From assembly GCA_024138025.1 (NCBI GenBank), contig JAMXBD010000171.1, forward strand, positions 1,364,001-1,428,000: a stretch of DNA of 64,000 bases. Reading direction: 5' to 3'. Shown one piece after another: positions 10,476 to 21,089 of the stretch (the stretch's first letter is position 1; each line of letters begins with the position of its first letter). Made by a program: the position numbers and the translations under genes. A model generated the notes under the pieces. That model saw only the letters and a program-made list of their open reading frames with translations. It did no database searches and had not been told where the DNA came from. Source of the stretch: Combretum micranthum (taxonomy: Eukaryota > Streptophyta > Magnoliopsida > Myrtales > Combretaceae).

Positions 10476-12537
10476 TGTAAGGACCCGCTATCACCCCTAT
10501 ATTTAAAATAAGTGATAACAGTTCCCCAACCACATATAATCTGCAGAATTATATGTAAGGTTGTCCGAGAAGAAATGTTTGATGAATTGTTTGTCTAATT
10601 TCACAACATAAGTCATTTTGAAAATTATTTACTTAATAGCTTACTTTCAAAACAAATACCATATATATACAAACATTATAAGAAAATAGCTCAGGTTATA
10701 CAAGCTAGGTACATACATACTACATACATATATATATTACAACCAAAAGGCTTCTTACAAGCCTTAGCAAAACTACAAAACATATAGTTCATCAAGAACT
10801 ATATAAACAACTATCCAACCTATATATCTAGTCTATTACAAAAAGATTGGGCTCCAACCAGTCCAGGGCCATCTCTAGTCCTCAAACTCCTCCAGAAAAT
10901 CCTCAAAATCAGGACCATAACCCAAGCTCGCATAAGACTCATCAAGATCCTCACCTGAAATAGATAAAATATGAGCCAGAGGCCCAGTACACAAGTAACG
11001 AAAACAAAAGCGAGATGATTCACACAAGCCTAACTAAATGCAAGATGCAACAACCATTCAATTATTATTTAGTCTTTAGTTAGTAATTCAACATGGGAGT
11101 ATTCAAACTCCGGGCAACAAGGATAGTGGGGGATCCTGAGTAACAACCTTGACGCTCAGGGGGTTGATATAAGTAGCTCGGATACTTATACCGTTCTAGA
11201 TAATTTTACAGAAAACACCTAAATCTACCATGCCCAATCTGAGCAGGGTGCCGCTCCCCGAACCGGATACCAATTCCACCCCAGGCTCACCCAATCTGTG
11301 AGGGGGCGCCCCTAGGCACTCATGCCACCCTGGGCAGGGATTGGATTTAACGACGTAAAACACAAATCAACACTCACAATTAATTTTTTCTTAATATATA
11401 TAGTTTTCATAAATGCCTATCCTAACACAGAGACAAGCTAGTTACTACGTACCTGTACTAGATCGAGAGTCAAGCTAGTTACTACGTACACGGCCGTGTA
11501 CCGAGGCTGTGTTGGGTAAAAAAAAATGACTCGAGAGCAACTTTTAAGAATTTTAAGGCCTACACGGCCATGTACACGCCCGTGTAGTAGGTTGTGTACA
11601 CTGGAATAAAAAAATGACGAAATCCCCTGTTTTCAAAGTGCATTTTACACCTCTTAAAATTCTTTTAAACTCATTCCAAGTTACTTTAAAGCTTGTTATA
11701 TGATCATCCCATCATTCAAACAACACCAAACATCTCCAAAACTTCATCAACTCTAAATCACTATTCATCATCTTCTTCAATATTAGGTCATCTAACCACA
11801 TGCATTCACCAACACTTTCAACACTTCAAAACTCATCCTAAACACATAAAACTAACCACTCTAGTCCTATAACACATCATATACCATCAAAACATCATGG
11901 AGCATGAATTTAAACAAATATGGCATCAAGACTACATATTCATGCATAGAAAAGAAAGTTGAAGAACACACTTACCACAAGAACTTCAAGGCTTGGTTTA
12001 ATGACTTAGATCAAGCTTTTGATGGTGGATGTTGTAGAAAATTAAGTCTCAAACTTGGTTCACCTTGGGAGCCTTTTGGAGTGAAGAAGAAAGGTTTTAG
12101 GGCAAATGGAGGGCTTTTGGTTTGGTCTGAAATTTTTGGCCGAATTTTAGAGGTTAAATAGTTTAAGTTTATCTATTTTGACTTTAAGGGCATGAGGGCA
12201 TTAAAGGCTTAATGACTTTGTTTTGGGTTAATTAATATCTTTGTCTTAAGGCACATAATGGAGGTTTAATGGTTAAGTTTTTAGCCTATTTTTCACTACC
12301 TAAGGATATTTATATATGCATTCCACTTATTCTAAGCATAAATAACACACTCTAAGGCATATTAATATTTTACAAACTCCATAAATAATTAATCTAACAT
12401 ATTTAAATTATTCTACACTTTCACACATCATAATACTCATCAAAAATTAAACTCACTATCAAATATATATATATATATATGCTTAAATTCAACAATATAC
12501 TTATAAAATAAAAATTAGGAATTTCATGGCTATTTCA
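10476..12537 (-). repeat. 5' LTR of the gypsy element (2062 bp, internally deleted)
   Basis: It matches 2985-5460 closely but lacks the DNA corresponding to about 3980-4400. At the junction near 11465-11490 the text GCTAGTTACTACGTAC, already present at about 11438, is repeated as filler. Because both copies come from one template at integration, the deletion most likely happened afterwards. Confidence 0.9.
10875..10955 (-). other. Acidic LTR mini-ORF, 5' LTR copy
   Basis: Same 26-codon frame and same upstream TTTCAG as at 3382-3462. Identity within one element follows from LTR duplication and is not independent evidence for function. Confidence 0.5.
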
Positions 12538-12573
12538 GTTTCTATATTGCGTTGTTGTCAAATCACGTGTCAT
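12538..12573 (-). pseudogene. CACTA transposase N-terminus (upstream part, split by the gypsy element)
   Basis: The minus strand from ATG at 12571-12573 reads MTRDLTTTQYRN and enters the target duplication. Skipping the retrotransposon, it continues in frame into GVREFLEAA at 2979. A Q/EY..GV..FL stretch right after the start codon is typical of the TNP2-associated domain. Confidence 0.7.
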
Positions 12574-12679
12574 ATGCCAAGTTCATTCAAACATCCTAAA
12601 TTGGCATTTCATTAATTATCACATCTTATCACATCGGATTACTCTGGTATAACTATCCGATCATCTAATATTGGAACAC

Positions 12680-13470
12680 TATATGTTCATTTATCTTAAT
12701 ATTAAACTCTATATGTGTAATGCAATTAAAGACAATGTGTATAAATTTTTTGAATCACTAACAACAAATACATTTCTACAAATTCAACATAAATGAATTG
12801 ATAAACATATAAATAGGAGCAGTTACTACTGCATTTAATCTATGTGTCATGAAGTTATTACATTACGCATGTATTAAATATTAATATATAATTGTTACAT
12901 TCTAACTATATATAATTTTTGTTAACATACAAATGATACTATTTCAATAATTATATTTAGACTACGTGTCATAAAAGTGAACACAATACACATGTATTAG
13001 ACAATAATATGTCATTACTAGATCATAAATGCATATTTACCTTATTAATAATAAATATATAAATATACATTAAATACTAAATATACAAGTTCTATCAATT
13101 CAACACTTACACTTACTGTATGTGTAGTTAATCTAAACACATTAAACAAGCTTCGAATAATATATAATTACTCCATCCTAAATATATATATAATTTTTTC
13201 AATTACTAATAACAAATACATAACTATAAATTGAACATTCATTAATCAATAAACATGAAAATATTAACATCTCGATATTTATATTTAATCTATGTGTCAT
13301 GCCATTAAACATAATAAACATAGACTAAATAATAACATGTAATCACTATATCCTCAAAATCTACAATTTTTTAAAGTACACACAAATACACACAACTACA
13401 AATTAAATACATATTACTAAATAATTATATTACTACCAGTATTTCAATAGATGAATTAAAAATTTCATAA
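12680..13470. repeat. Degenerate AT-rich repeats in the CACTA right arm
   Basis: Phrases such as AATCTATGTGTCATG, AACAAATACAT and ATGTATTA recur (near 12750-12900, 12960-13020, 13195-13330), suggesting old tandem units upstream of the transposase start. The period is not clean enough to fix by eye. Confidence 0.45.
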
Positions 13471-13699
13471 TAAATTGAACTAACCTTATAGTAATTGCAA
13501 TACAATAAATATCCGATCGAATCTTCACAATTTATTAGATACCTACATAAAAATAAAAATAAAAATAAAAAATATCTTATTATAAAAAATTATTTTCCAT
13601 ATAAAATATAATATGATAAGAATTAAATAAAAAAATATATACTTACCGTATAATTAAATTTACTAAAATATAAATTTATTATTTTTTAACTAATATGTG

Positions 13700-13960
13700 T
13701 GTGGATGTAGGTGGAAGTTTGTGTAAGTGAGGTAAGTGGGTGAGAAACTGGAATAGTGTGTGTGTATCTGAAGTGAGAGTGGGAGAGACGTTAGTGTCTG
13801 TGTGTGTGTGTAGGTGAAGTGAGAGTAGGAGAGGTGAGTGTGTGTGTGCGCGTGAAGTGAGAGTGAGAAAGGTAAGTGTGTGTGTGAGTACGAGTGAGAG
13901 AGAGTGTGAGCGAGCGTGAGTGAAAGTGAGAGAGTGTGTGAGTGACAAAGTGAGGTTGAG
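13700..13960. repeat. GT/GA-rich simple repeat
   Basis: An imperfect array built from GTGTGTGTGTG, GTGAGAGTG and GAGAGAGTG. It creates a spurious 119-codon minus-strand frame made of Thr, His, Ser and Leu only. Confidence 0.75.
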
Positions 13961-13974
13961 AGTCGTATATATAG

Positions 13975-14130
13975 GAGAATTATGAGGGGAAATTCGCCTC
14001 ATTCGCATGAGGTGAATTTCCCTCATCCTAGTCAGCATGAGGCGAATTTCGCCTCATGTTATATTAAGAGGCCAAATTCGCCTCTGATTGTTTAAGAGGC
14101 AAATTTCGTCTTATTATTTTCGCCTCCTCC
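13975..14130. repeat. Right subterminal repeat array of the CACTA element
   Basis: Several inverted TGAGGCGAATTTCGCCTCA-type motifs (a near-perfect copy at about 14037) mirror the left array and end about 20 bp before the right terminus. Confidence 0.8.
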
Positions 14131-14152
14131 ACCAACATTTCTACTAGTATAC

Positions 14153-14846
14153 TTCTTTAGCTATAAAAGGCTGTATTTTATATAATGCAAATCCAGTCAT
14201 TCTGTTTTTCTTTTTTTTCCTAAATATATAATGCAATTTAAAGTAACTTATGGTTGAACTTAGAGATAGGACGTCCTTTTTTTAACTTTTTCTTTTTGCG
14301 CCAAAAAGAAAACTTTAACTTGGTTGGAACGACGAATGTGAATGGATTTAGAGAAGACAAAATGAAAGCTATGTGAAAGTGTTTTTTTTTTTTATATTTT
14401 TTCTTTATCTTTCTTAATTTATAAATTAATAATAATTATTATATAATATTGTGCCCATTTTAACCTTTAATTATATATATGGCAACATCTTCATATATTA
14501 AGGATAGTTCTATATTTGCTTCGTCAAGCTGCTATATTTATAATTAAACTATGCACACATTACAAAACACGATTCGTTCTGTTATTATTAAAACAAGGAA
14601 TGATAACATGTAGTAGCATTGGTCCAAAAGTAGTAAGGGTTGGGAAGAATAGAAAGTTTTGGTCGGTCACCAACTGGTTGCTCGTACAGAAGGTAAGAAA
14701 AGTCATTCGAGGTACTATTATTAGAAATGCACAGAAGCTTGCGGTCCACAATGGTTGGAAAAACATCTTTAAAGCAACATGAAGATAGAGTGAGTCACAA
14801 ATTTCTCTACTCTTATACGAAAAATATTGACCTTGCTATTAAACCC
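14153..14846. other. 3' flank of MYB copy A beyond the CACTA element
   Basis: This continues the alignment with unit B: TTCTTTAGCTATAA here versus TTCCTTATTTATAA after 39471. Further on, CTTCGTCAAGCTGCTATATT and the GGTTGGG..TTTTGGT..CAACTGGTTGC block (about 14638-14680) match 48970-49200. An 88-codon frame at 14516-14782 is not preserved in the paralogous DNA and looks spurious. Confidence 0.6.
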
Positions 14847-15082
14847 TGTCAGAATAGCAAGCAAGAGATGGAGTTCACATGTTGGTTATAACTTCCATTG
14901 ATGAACTCAACATTTATTGTGAAGAAGAAGATAGTTTGTATATTCTGTTTTGTACAAAAAGAAAAAATACGAAGACTATTTATACATGTAAAACAGAACA
15001 AAACTAACTCTCTCCTATAACCACTAATAAGAAGACACATGTACATAAAGAATAAATAAAATAATATGCTATAATCTTCACA
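14847..15082 (-). repeat. 3' LTR of the copia element
   Basis: TGTCAGAATAGC..CTTCACA on the plus strand. Read on the minus strand it is preceded by the purine tract AGGGGAGGG at 15083-15091. It pairs with 23810-24044. Confidence 0.9.
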
Positions 15083-15090
15083 CCCTCCCC

Positions 15091-15660
15091 TCAAGGTGGA
15101 GCCTCACAAAGGCCCAGCTTGGACCGAGCAAAGGATAGTTGAGCAGCAGAAACAGGTTTAGTAAGAAAATCAGCCAACTGAAATTTAGAAGGAACATATT
15201 CAGTTTGAAGAAAACCTCGAGAAACCTGATCGCGTGTGAAGTGTGCATCTATAGCAATATGCTTCGTACGACTATGAAAACATGGATGATCAGCTAGTAG
15301 TTGAGCAGACTTATTGTCACAATGAAGTGTGACAGGCAAAGAAAAAGGCACAGAAATATCTTGAAGAAGGTAGGACACCCATAGTAATTCTTTAGTAGCC
15401 ATGGACATGCTGTGGTATTCAGCCTCCGTTGAAGAAGTACTAACAGTTGATTGTTTCTTGGTTTTCCAAGAAAGGAGAGAATTACCAAGTAAAATACAAA
15501 TTCCAGAAATAGACTTGCGATCCACAAAAGAAGCAGCCCAATCCGAATCACTGTAACCATGAAGATCAAAAGAAGAAGAAGAAGAATAAAATAGTCCCAA
15601 GTGAAGAGTGCCCTTTAAATATCGAAGAACATGAAAAGATGCTTTAAGATGACCAACACA
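15091..15660 (-). pseudogene. Copia RNase H and polyprotein C-terminus
   Basis: The frame contains GYSDSDWAASFVDRKSISG, STSSTEAEYHSMSMATKEL, LHCDNKSAQLLADHP and ADFLTKPVS, the standard plant copia RNase H and tail. Upstream bases to about 15660 add VGHLKASFHVLRYLKGTL. The reverse transcriptase that should precede it is absent; the text jumps from mid-integrase to this segment near 15665. Confidence 0.9.
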
Positions 15661-15668
15661 TGGAGCAG

Positions 15669-16136
15669 CTAACCCGAATGCAATCTCAAAGCTCTAGCAA
15701 CATCAAGTAGATGCCTATGCTTGCGTTCCACCAATCCATTTTGCTGTGGATTATAAGGAATAGACTTTTGATGTAGTATTCCATAACTGGAAAATAACTC
15801 AGCACAAGCTTTTGAAACAAACTCTCCACCACTATCTGTTCGTATGAACTTTCGACAGACATGAAAATGATTTTGAACATAGAACAAAAAATTCTTCAAA
15901 GTAGGATACACTTGAGTCTTTGTGAACAAAAGATATGTCCACGTTCCTCTTGAGTAATCATCAACAGTTGTTAGGAAATATTGTTCCCCTGTTCTGGTCT
16001 TCTCATGAAAAGGTCCCCATACATCCAAATGAAGTAGTTCAAAGCAAAAAGAGGATGTACTACTACTTCTAGGAAAAGGCAGTTTATGAAATTTGGCAAG
16101 TTGACATGTTTTCACAATGAAAATCATGAACATCAA
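15669..16136 (-). pseudogene. Copia integrase core, truncated
   Basis: Contains LLHLDVWGPFHEKTRTGEQY, TTVDDYSRGTWTYLLF, IRTDSGGEFVSK and NPQQNGLVERKHRHLLDVAR, with the D, D and E catalytic residues in context. The frame then stops (RALRLHSG) where the internal deletion begins. It is in a different frame from the pre-integrase domain, with a shift near 16090-16110. Confidence 0.85.
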
Positions 16137-16434
16137 GATGTTTACAATGTTCCAAATGAACCATCTTAGAAATAGAAGTATGTCCTAAACGATTATGTAG
16201 CAAAGCTAAACTTGCTTTATTACAAGTAGCAATGGAATTACATTGAAAAGATGACAACAAAGACTGTGACTGCTTATTACAAGAAGAAATATCTGAAACA
16301 AGAACATACAATCCACCTTGAGCATGAGCTGTAGCAATGGATGTACTAGATATCTGGCCTTGAAATTGACAAACGTTCTTGTCAATTCGAACTATCAAGG
16401 AGGATTCACATAATAGATGAGAGACAGACAACAA
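16084..16434 (-). pseudogene. Copia GAG-pre-integrase (zinc-binding) domain
   Basis: Includes LLSVSHLLCESSLIVRI and LLHNRLGHTSISKMVHL with the H..H and C..C residues of the integrase N-terminal domain (CKHLDVHDFHCENMSTC). It precedes the integrase core and follows the protease. Confidence 0.8.
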
Positions 16435-16489
16435 GTCATGTTTAAAGTCAGGAATGTAAAGGACATTATAGAGATGATATAGTAGTAAT

Positions 16490-16630
16490 AACTACTGTGC
16501 CAACAATATCCACAGTCTTAGTACTACCATCAAGCAAATGAACAAGAACAGGACGTTTGAGTTTTGAAACTGAGCAAGATTATCAAGAAATGGAGTAATG
16601 TGATCAATGGCCCCTGTATCAATAATCTAA
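16490..16630 (-). pseudogene. Copia aspartic protease remnant
   Basis: The minus strand reads IIDTGAIDHITPFLDNL around 16570-16625, with the DTGA active-site motif and ITP spacing of plant copia proteases. A stop precedes it and the frame shifts after it. Confidence 0.75.
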
Positions 16631-17488
16631 GAACATACATGCTCATGTGAAACAGCAAGAAAAGAAGTAGAATTACTTGCAAAATGAACAAAGGCAACTT
16701 CATCTTTATTCCCTGCTGCATTTGAATTCAATTGTAACTTCATAGTCTTCATGAACTCTTGAAACATTGATTGCAATAGAGATGAATCTATTTTCTGGGA
16801 GCTAATTTTACTGCCTAAATCACTGTTACTTCCACTGGAAAATTCTGCATCATGTGTAACACAATTAGCTACCATTCCTGAACCATTATGAGTAGTGTAT
16901 CTCTTTGTTTTTCGACCCTTGTACCAATCTGGAAACCCAATCAGCTCAAAGCAAGACTCTATTGAATGTCCATCCATCTTACAATGTTTGCATTGCACTT
17001 TCCCTTTCCTTAAATCCTTTTTATCACTAACTACTCCTTTTCCCACACCATGATTGATTGCAAAAGCAGAAGCTGAACTACCTTCATTTGACAAAGAATG
17101 TGACACTTGTTTTTGCTTCTCCACTTGTAAGACTAAATAAAAAGCCCTACTAACAGTGGGTAAAGGATCTACTGACAAAACTTGATTCCTTACAGCTTTG
17201 TAATCTTCTGACAATCCCATAAGAAACTGCATTAACCTTCCTTGTGCCTCATAATCATTCAATCTCTCTTTAAGTGCACAAGTACAATATTCAACTCTTC
17301 CACAACTACATCTCGGATAAGGATTCAATGACTGTAACTCTTCCTAGCAAGACTTCAATTTATTGTAATATGTCGTTACTGATTGAGTACCTTGTTTAAT
17401 GTTTGGCAATTCACGTTGTAATTGAAAAATCAATGGTCCATTAGCTTGCCCAAACTGTTCACAAACTTCCTTCCATAACTCGTAAGAG
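16627..17488 (-). pseudogene. Copia Gag, C-terminal part with zinc knuckle
   Basis: Contains EELQSLNPYPRCSCG, LMQFLMGLSEDYKAVRNQVL and the knuckle CKHCKMDGHSIESC (CX2CX4HX4C), then FPDWYKGRKTK. An in-frame TAG near 17343 replaces the Trp expected before EEL. The first part of gag is at 23430-23714, on the other side of the nested solo LTR. Confidence 0.85.
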
Positions 17489-17870
17489 GTTTGTGTCACG
17501 ACTCTAATATGGGGGCCTAACAAGATTTATCTAAAGCCATCATATCACGTGTGCACCCGTAACATGAGAGCCGCCTTGTATGTCAGAGTATACAAAGACT
17601 CTATTCTTTATAAAAGTTTATCATACAGATGGTATAATATATTACAGTATTTCAACTATGGAATCTAATTTTTCCAATTTCCACCAAGATCGCAGAGAAT
17701 CGGTATCCCCCACCAAATAGTGAAATTGGGTTTCCAAACTACACATGCAAAATTCAACATTCATCTAATTTACATTCTAAGTTTACCATATCCTACATTT
17801 CTATCTGCAATAGAGTTTGTTGGAGAAGCTCTCTTCACACATTCCTAGCCCAATCTCAGCTAGTAATAAT

Positions 17871-17932
17871 CCTGCACAAAAACTGTAGGGGAGTGAGCGA
17901 ACCACGGGCTCAGTGAATAACCAGACTTATCA
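17871..17932 (-). other. Shared splice-acceptor-like block in giant solo LTR 1
   Basis: Reverse complement: TTATTCACTGAGCCCGTGG, TTCGCTCACTCCCCTACAG, then TTTTTGTGCAG|G. Equivalent blocks lie in the other LTRs described here (3462-3503, 50325-50366, about 29930-29972, 56021-56068, and relics at 40886-40923 and 59135-59172). Confidence 0.5.
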
Positions 17933-18653
17933 CAACAAGCAAGTTATTATCAATCATATGTAATGCATCAATCAAACACATGAACAATTACAAGCTTGGA
18001 CAAACCAGAATCCAAACAGGATGGAGATTTACGCCCTCTCATCGGGGTTGAAGGAACCAATCCCTGAATCACCTACCCAGGAGAAACTAAGTACACAGGA
18101 AACCATAATCCTCACAATTATTATCTCTTTATGTTAACGATGTTTTAAACACTCAGTTCCTGTTTTGTACCTTAGAAACTCCACTAAGTGTTAGACATTT
18201 CACAGCGATACCATGGGAGGCGTCCTTCGTTACCAGTTAGTTCCCATGGAACCGACAGAACAAAGGTAAGCTTGCGTAGAACTCTATAGCCCTCGGCCTA
18301 GAAAACCAAGCATTACCAGAGAACCGAAATTCTAACATGTAGTAGGCATTCGTTAAAACATAATGCAGTTTATGCAAATCGTGCAATGCATGTCCGTTTC
18401 ATTTATAGTACTGACAGTTGTTAATCAAGTTTAAGGCGATCATACAATTTACAGACAATCATCAACATATTTCATACAATATTTATCATACAATAGGATT
18501 ATCGCTTATATTATGATAATTTGCCATTCAATCATACACCACGCATCATGCTGTATCCCAATCCCGTATACATATCAATTGAATATATATATTATTCCAA
18601 ATGCAACTATACTACAAGCATAAACAATGTAATAAGTCTAAGTTACTCACCTA

Positions 18654-18786
18654 TGGTCCTCGCTAAGTTGTTATATAAGCTACCGGAAATCCATGAATGG
18701 ATCTATTTTCCTATGAAAGGAAATAACAGAGATTTATTATTGAATTATTTCTGTAAGAGAAGTCTTCCTATAATTAAAGGCGCTGA
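18654..18786 (+). other. 133-bp block identical between the two giant solo LTRs
   Basis: No difference by eye from the text TGGTCCTCGCTAAG to AAAGGCGCTGA versus 55162-55294 on the other strand, while neighbouring LTR sequence differs every 15-30 bp. It lies in an open frame that both copies keep to a shared end (PEIHEWIYFPMKGNNRD, NYFCKRSLPIIKG). No known domain is recognised; a regulatory or structural role is as likely as coding. Confidence 0.4.
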
Positions 18787-21089
18787 ATCTAATCGCCGAA
18801 TATTAGACTAATCCCGTTACTCTAATTATTGCATCGTTAAATAACTTAATTAAATCCTTATAGAGGTCTAACTATTCCGTACTGATATTTGATACAGTTT
18901 TTATTAATTGTTATCTATATTTTTATTCAAGGGTTTGTTTTTCTTAAGTTCTACTGCTTTTAATAGAAGATTTTATATTTATTAATTCTTTGCCCGTCGA
19001 CCTTATCTGCTCTCAAATCAGTATTTTTATTATTTAAGGGTATTTTAGTATCTATATCTTTCAAAAGTTATAAAAATCGTATGTAGATATTAAATTTCTA
19101 TTATACTTCAGTTTTATTCTTATTGCAAAACAAGCTAAGTTTAATACTACAATATTATTAGTACTTTTAGTTTTGAAACATTAATATAATATTAGTAATA
19201 ACTATAGGTATAATAATAATAATAATCATTTTTCATACTATTAGTGACAAAATAATAGTATCGATATATAAATATAGTAGCGTTTATGTGAAGATAACAG
19301 TTTTAATAATCGTTCATGAGTCGTGATGAAAACATCATCGATACTGAATACTATACTCAGTAGTATATTAATAGCAATACTTATAATCATACTTACAGGA
19401 ATAACAGTAAAGTTGATGTTGGTTTATTAAGACTGCAAACTGAATGATTTTCTAGTTTGTGATTTCTTAAGTATTGATTCTTGAATTTTTATTGTTTAAT
19501 TCTTTAAATTTTCTTTTGATTGTATATTATTTTAGAGGATCTCATTGAAGCCTTCATTCATATCCTAAGTTCATTCATGATTTATAGTGGTATTAATATG
19601 TGTAATTTCTATGATTTGATCATAATACTTTCCTTATAATGTATAACTCTTAATCATGCCTTTAAAGCTTGATTTATCAAGTTTTATGTTCATGTAAGGT
19701 TTAGAAGCATTAGACATGAATTTAGATTAGATTAGATGAATTCGGGTCTTGTTTTGTCTACTTTATTCCAAAATTTCGAATTTACTATTACCATATCTAT
19801 AATATTTTTAAGTTGTTGTCTCCTTAGTTGACAATATCTAAACATTCCTCATACATCAACAATCCATCTATTTGAATTCATCAATGATTTAACAACTTCT
19901 TCCAACTACATAACTTTCTTTTAATGTTCAACAATTTATCTTAAAGTCTATACACAAGTATAATAAACATAGGCTGATAGTTTAGAATTTACCTTGGCTT
20001 GGAATAGAAAAAGGATTTTTAACTCCCTTTCTAAGCAAGAATCAAACCTATATCAAAGGTTAGATGATGAGTTGTTAACTAAATTATAAGTTAGCATCAT
20101 TAACTATAGTGGAAGCTTACAAATTCTAACCAATATTCTTACCTTGTTAAGCTAGCTTCCTCCTCTTGAACTTTAGGTTAACTTAAGACTTTGATTTGGT
20201 TTTGGATGTTGTTGGAGAGGAGAATTGATGTTGTTGATGAGCTTAGTGTGTTTGTAAGGTAGGCTAGGGTTTATGGTTGTTCATACAAGATTTCTAAACT
20301 TCTATGTTGAAGGTAGTAAGGAAAAAAAAAGAATGTAAAAAGTGCTGGACGCACTTGTGGTTGTAGCTGAGGTTTAGAGTGTTTTTGTGGGGTTTATGAG
20401 CTCAAAGTGTGTCTAACTTAGGCTTGTATACTTATACTAGGACTAAACTAAGTTTTAGAGGCTATGGAATGGGTTTTGGACTTGAAAATGTCCACAAATG
20501 CAGCTGTACATTCCTATACGATTTTGCAAGGTTGGATGCAAATTTTGACTTGTTTTTGACAAATTCTTGTGGCTATCTTTGGGAGTCTTAATTATATTTG
20601 TTTGGTAGCTAATTAATGCTATTTATGTGTGTAAAAATAAGGGCTAAAATTGGATAAAAATAGGGTCAAATCTGTTGAAGTTTGGAAGTGTGAAAAACTG
20701 AAATTTCTGGAACAATTTCACCTTGATTTTTGGACGAATTTTGGATGAATTTATGTGAGATTGTGTGCTGATTTCAAGGGGATTTAATTGGGTTGGTTTG
20801 TTAGTTAATTAAGTCAATTTATGTGTGTAAAATAGGGCTCATGTTGCAAGAAAAATCAGGTCAAAATTCGTGTGAAACTGAGGCCAAATTCCAAGTTTTC
20901 AGCTGCAGTATTTTTGGTTGTTTTCCTCCTGCTACAGCTGTTGGTTTGATGAATTTCAAGGCTATTTGGAGTTATTTTGTTCACATGTTTGAGCTAGATG
21001 AATGTTCATCATATGTGGAGTTTTTTGATTGGGATTAAAGGTCATTTTCATATGGAATTTTGGAAGCTTAATTTGGTTGAAATTGAGAC

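Larger units (their letters stand above)
2985..12537 (-). mobile_element. Ty3/gypsy chromovirus (Tekay/Del-like), nearly complete but mutated
   Basis: Two LTRs (2985-5460 and 10476-12537) begin TGAAATAGCC and end GGTCCTTACA when read on the minus strand. They flank an internal region with an initiator-Met primer site, gag, protease, reverse transcriptase, RNase H, integrase and a chromodomain-like tail, in that order. The 5-bp target duplication GTTTC lies at 2980-2984 and 12538-12542. Tekay-like placement is inferred from long LTRs, the order of domains and the C-terminal chromodomain. The coding region passes through several frames, so the copy is not autonomous. It interrupts the CACTA transposase and is therefore younger than that element. 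Confidence 0.9.
1345..14149 (-). mobile_element. CACTA (En/Spm) DNA transposon, deletion derivative with a nested retrotransposon
   Basis: The left end reads CACTAGTAAAAGG. The right end is the inverse of TACTAGTAGAAAT, so the terminal G is mutated. A 3-bp target duplication TAC lies at 1342-1344 and 14150-14152. Both ends carry arrays of the inverted motif TGAGGCGAA-TTCGCCTCA, as expected for CACTA subterminal repeats. Without the nested Ty3/gypsy element the transposon is about 3.2 kb and keeps only the N-terminal piece of a TNP2-type transposase on the minus strand, so it could move only with a transposase supplied in trans. The paralogous MYB unit has the empty site near 39469. Confidence 0.85.

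Noticed and set aside
13679..14038. 119-codon minus-strand ORF
   Set aside because: It is made entirely of a GT/GA simple repeat and CACTA subterminal repeats.
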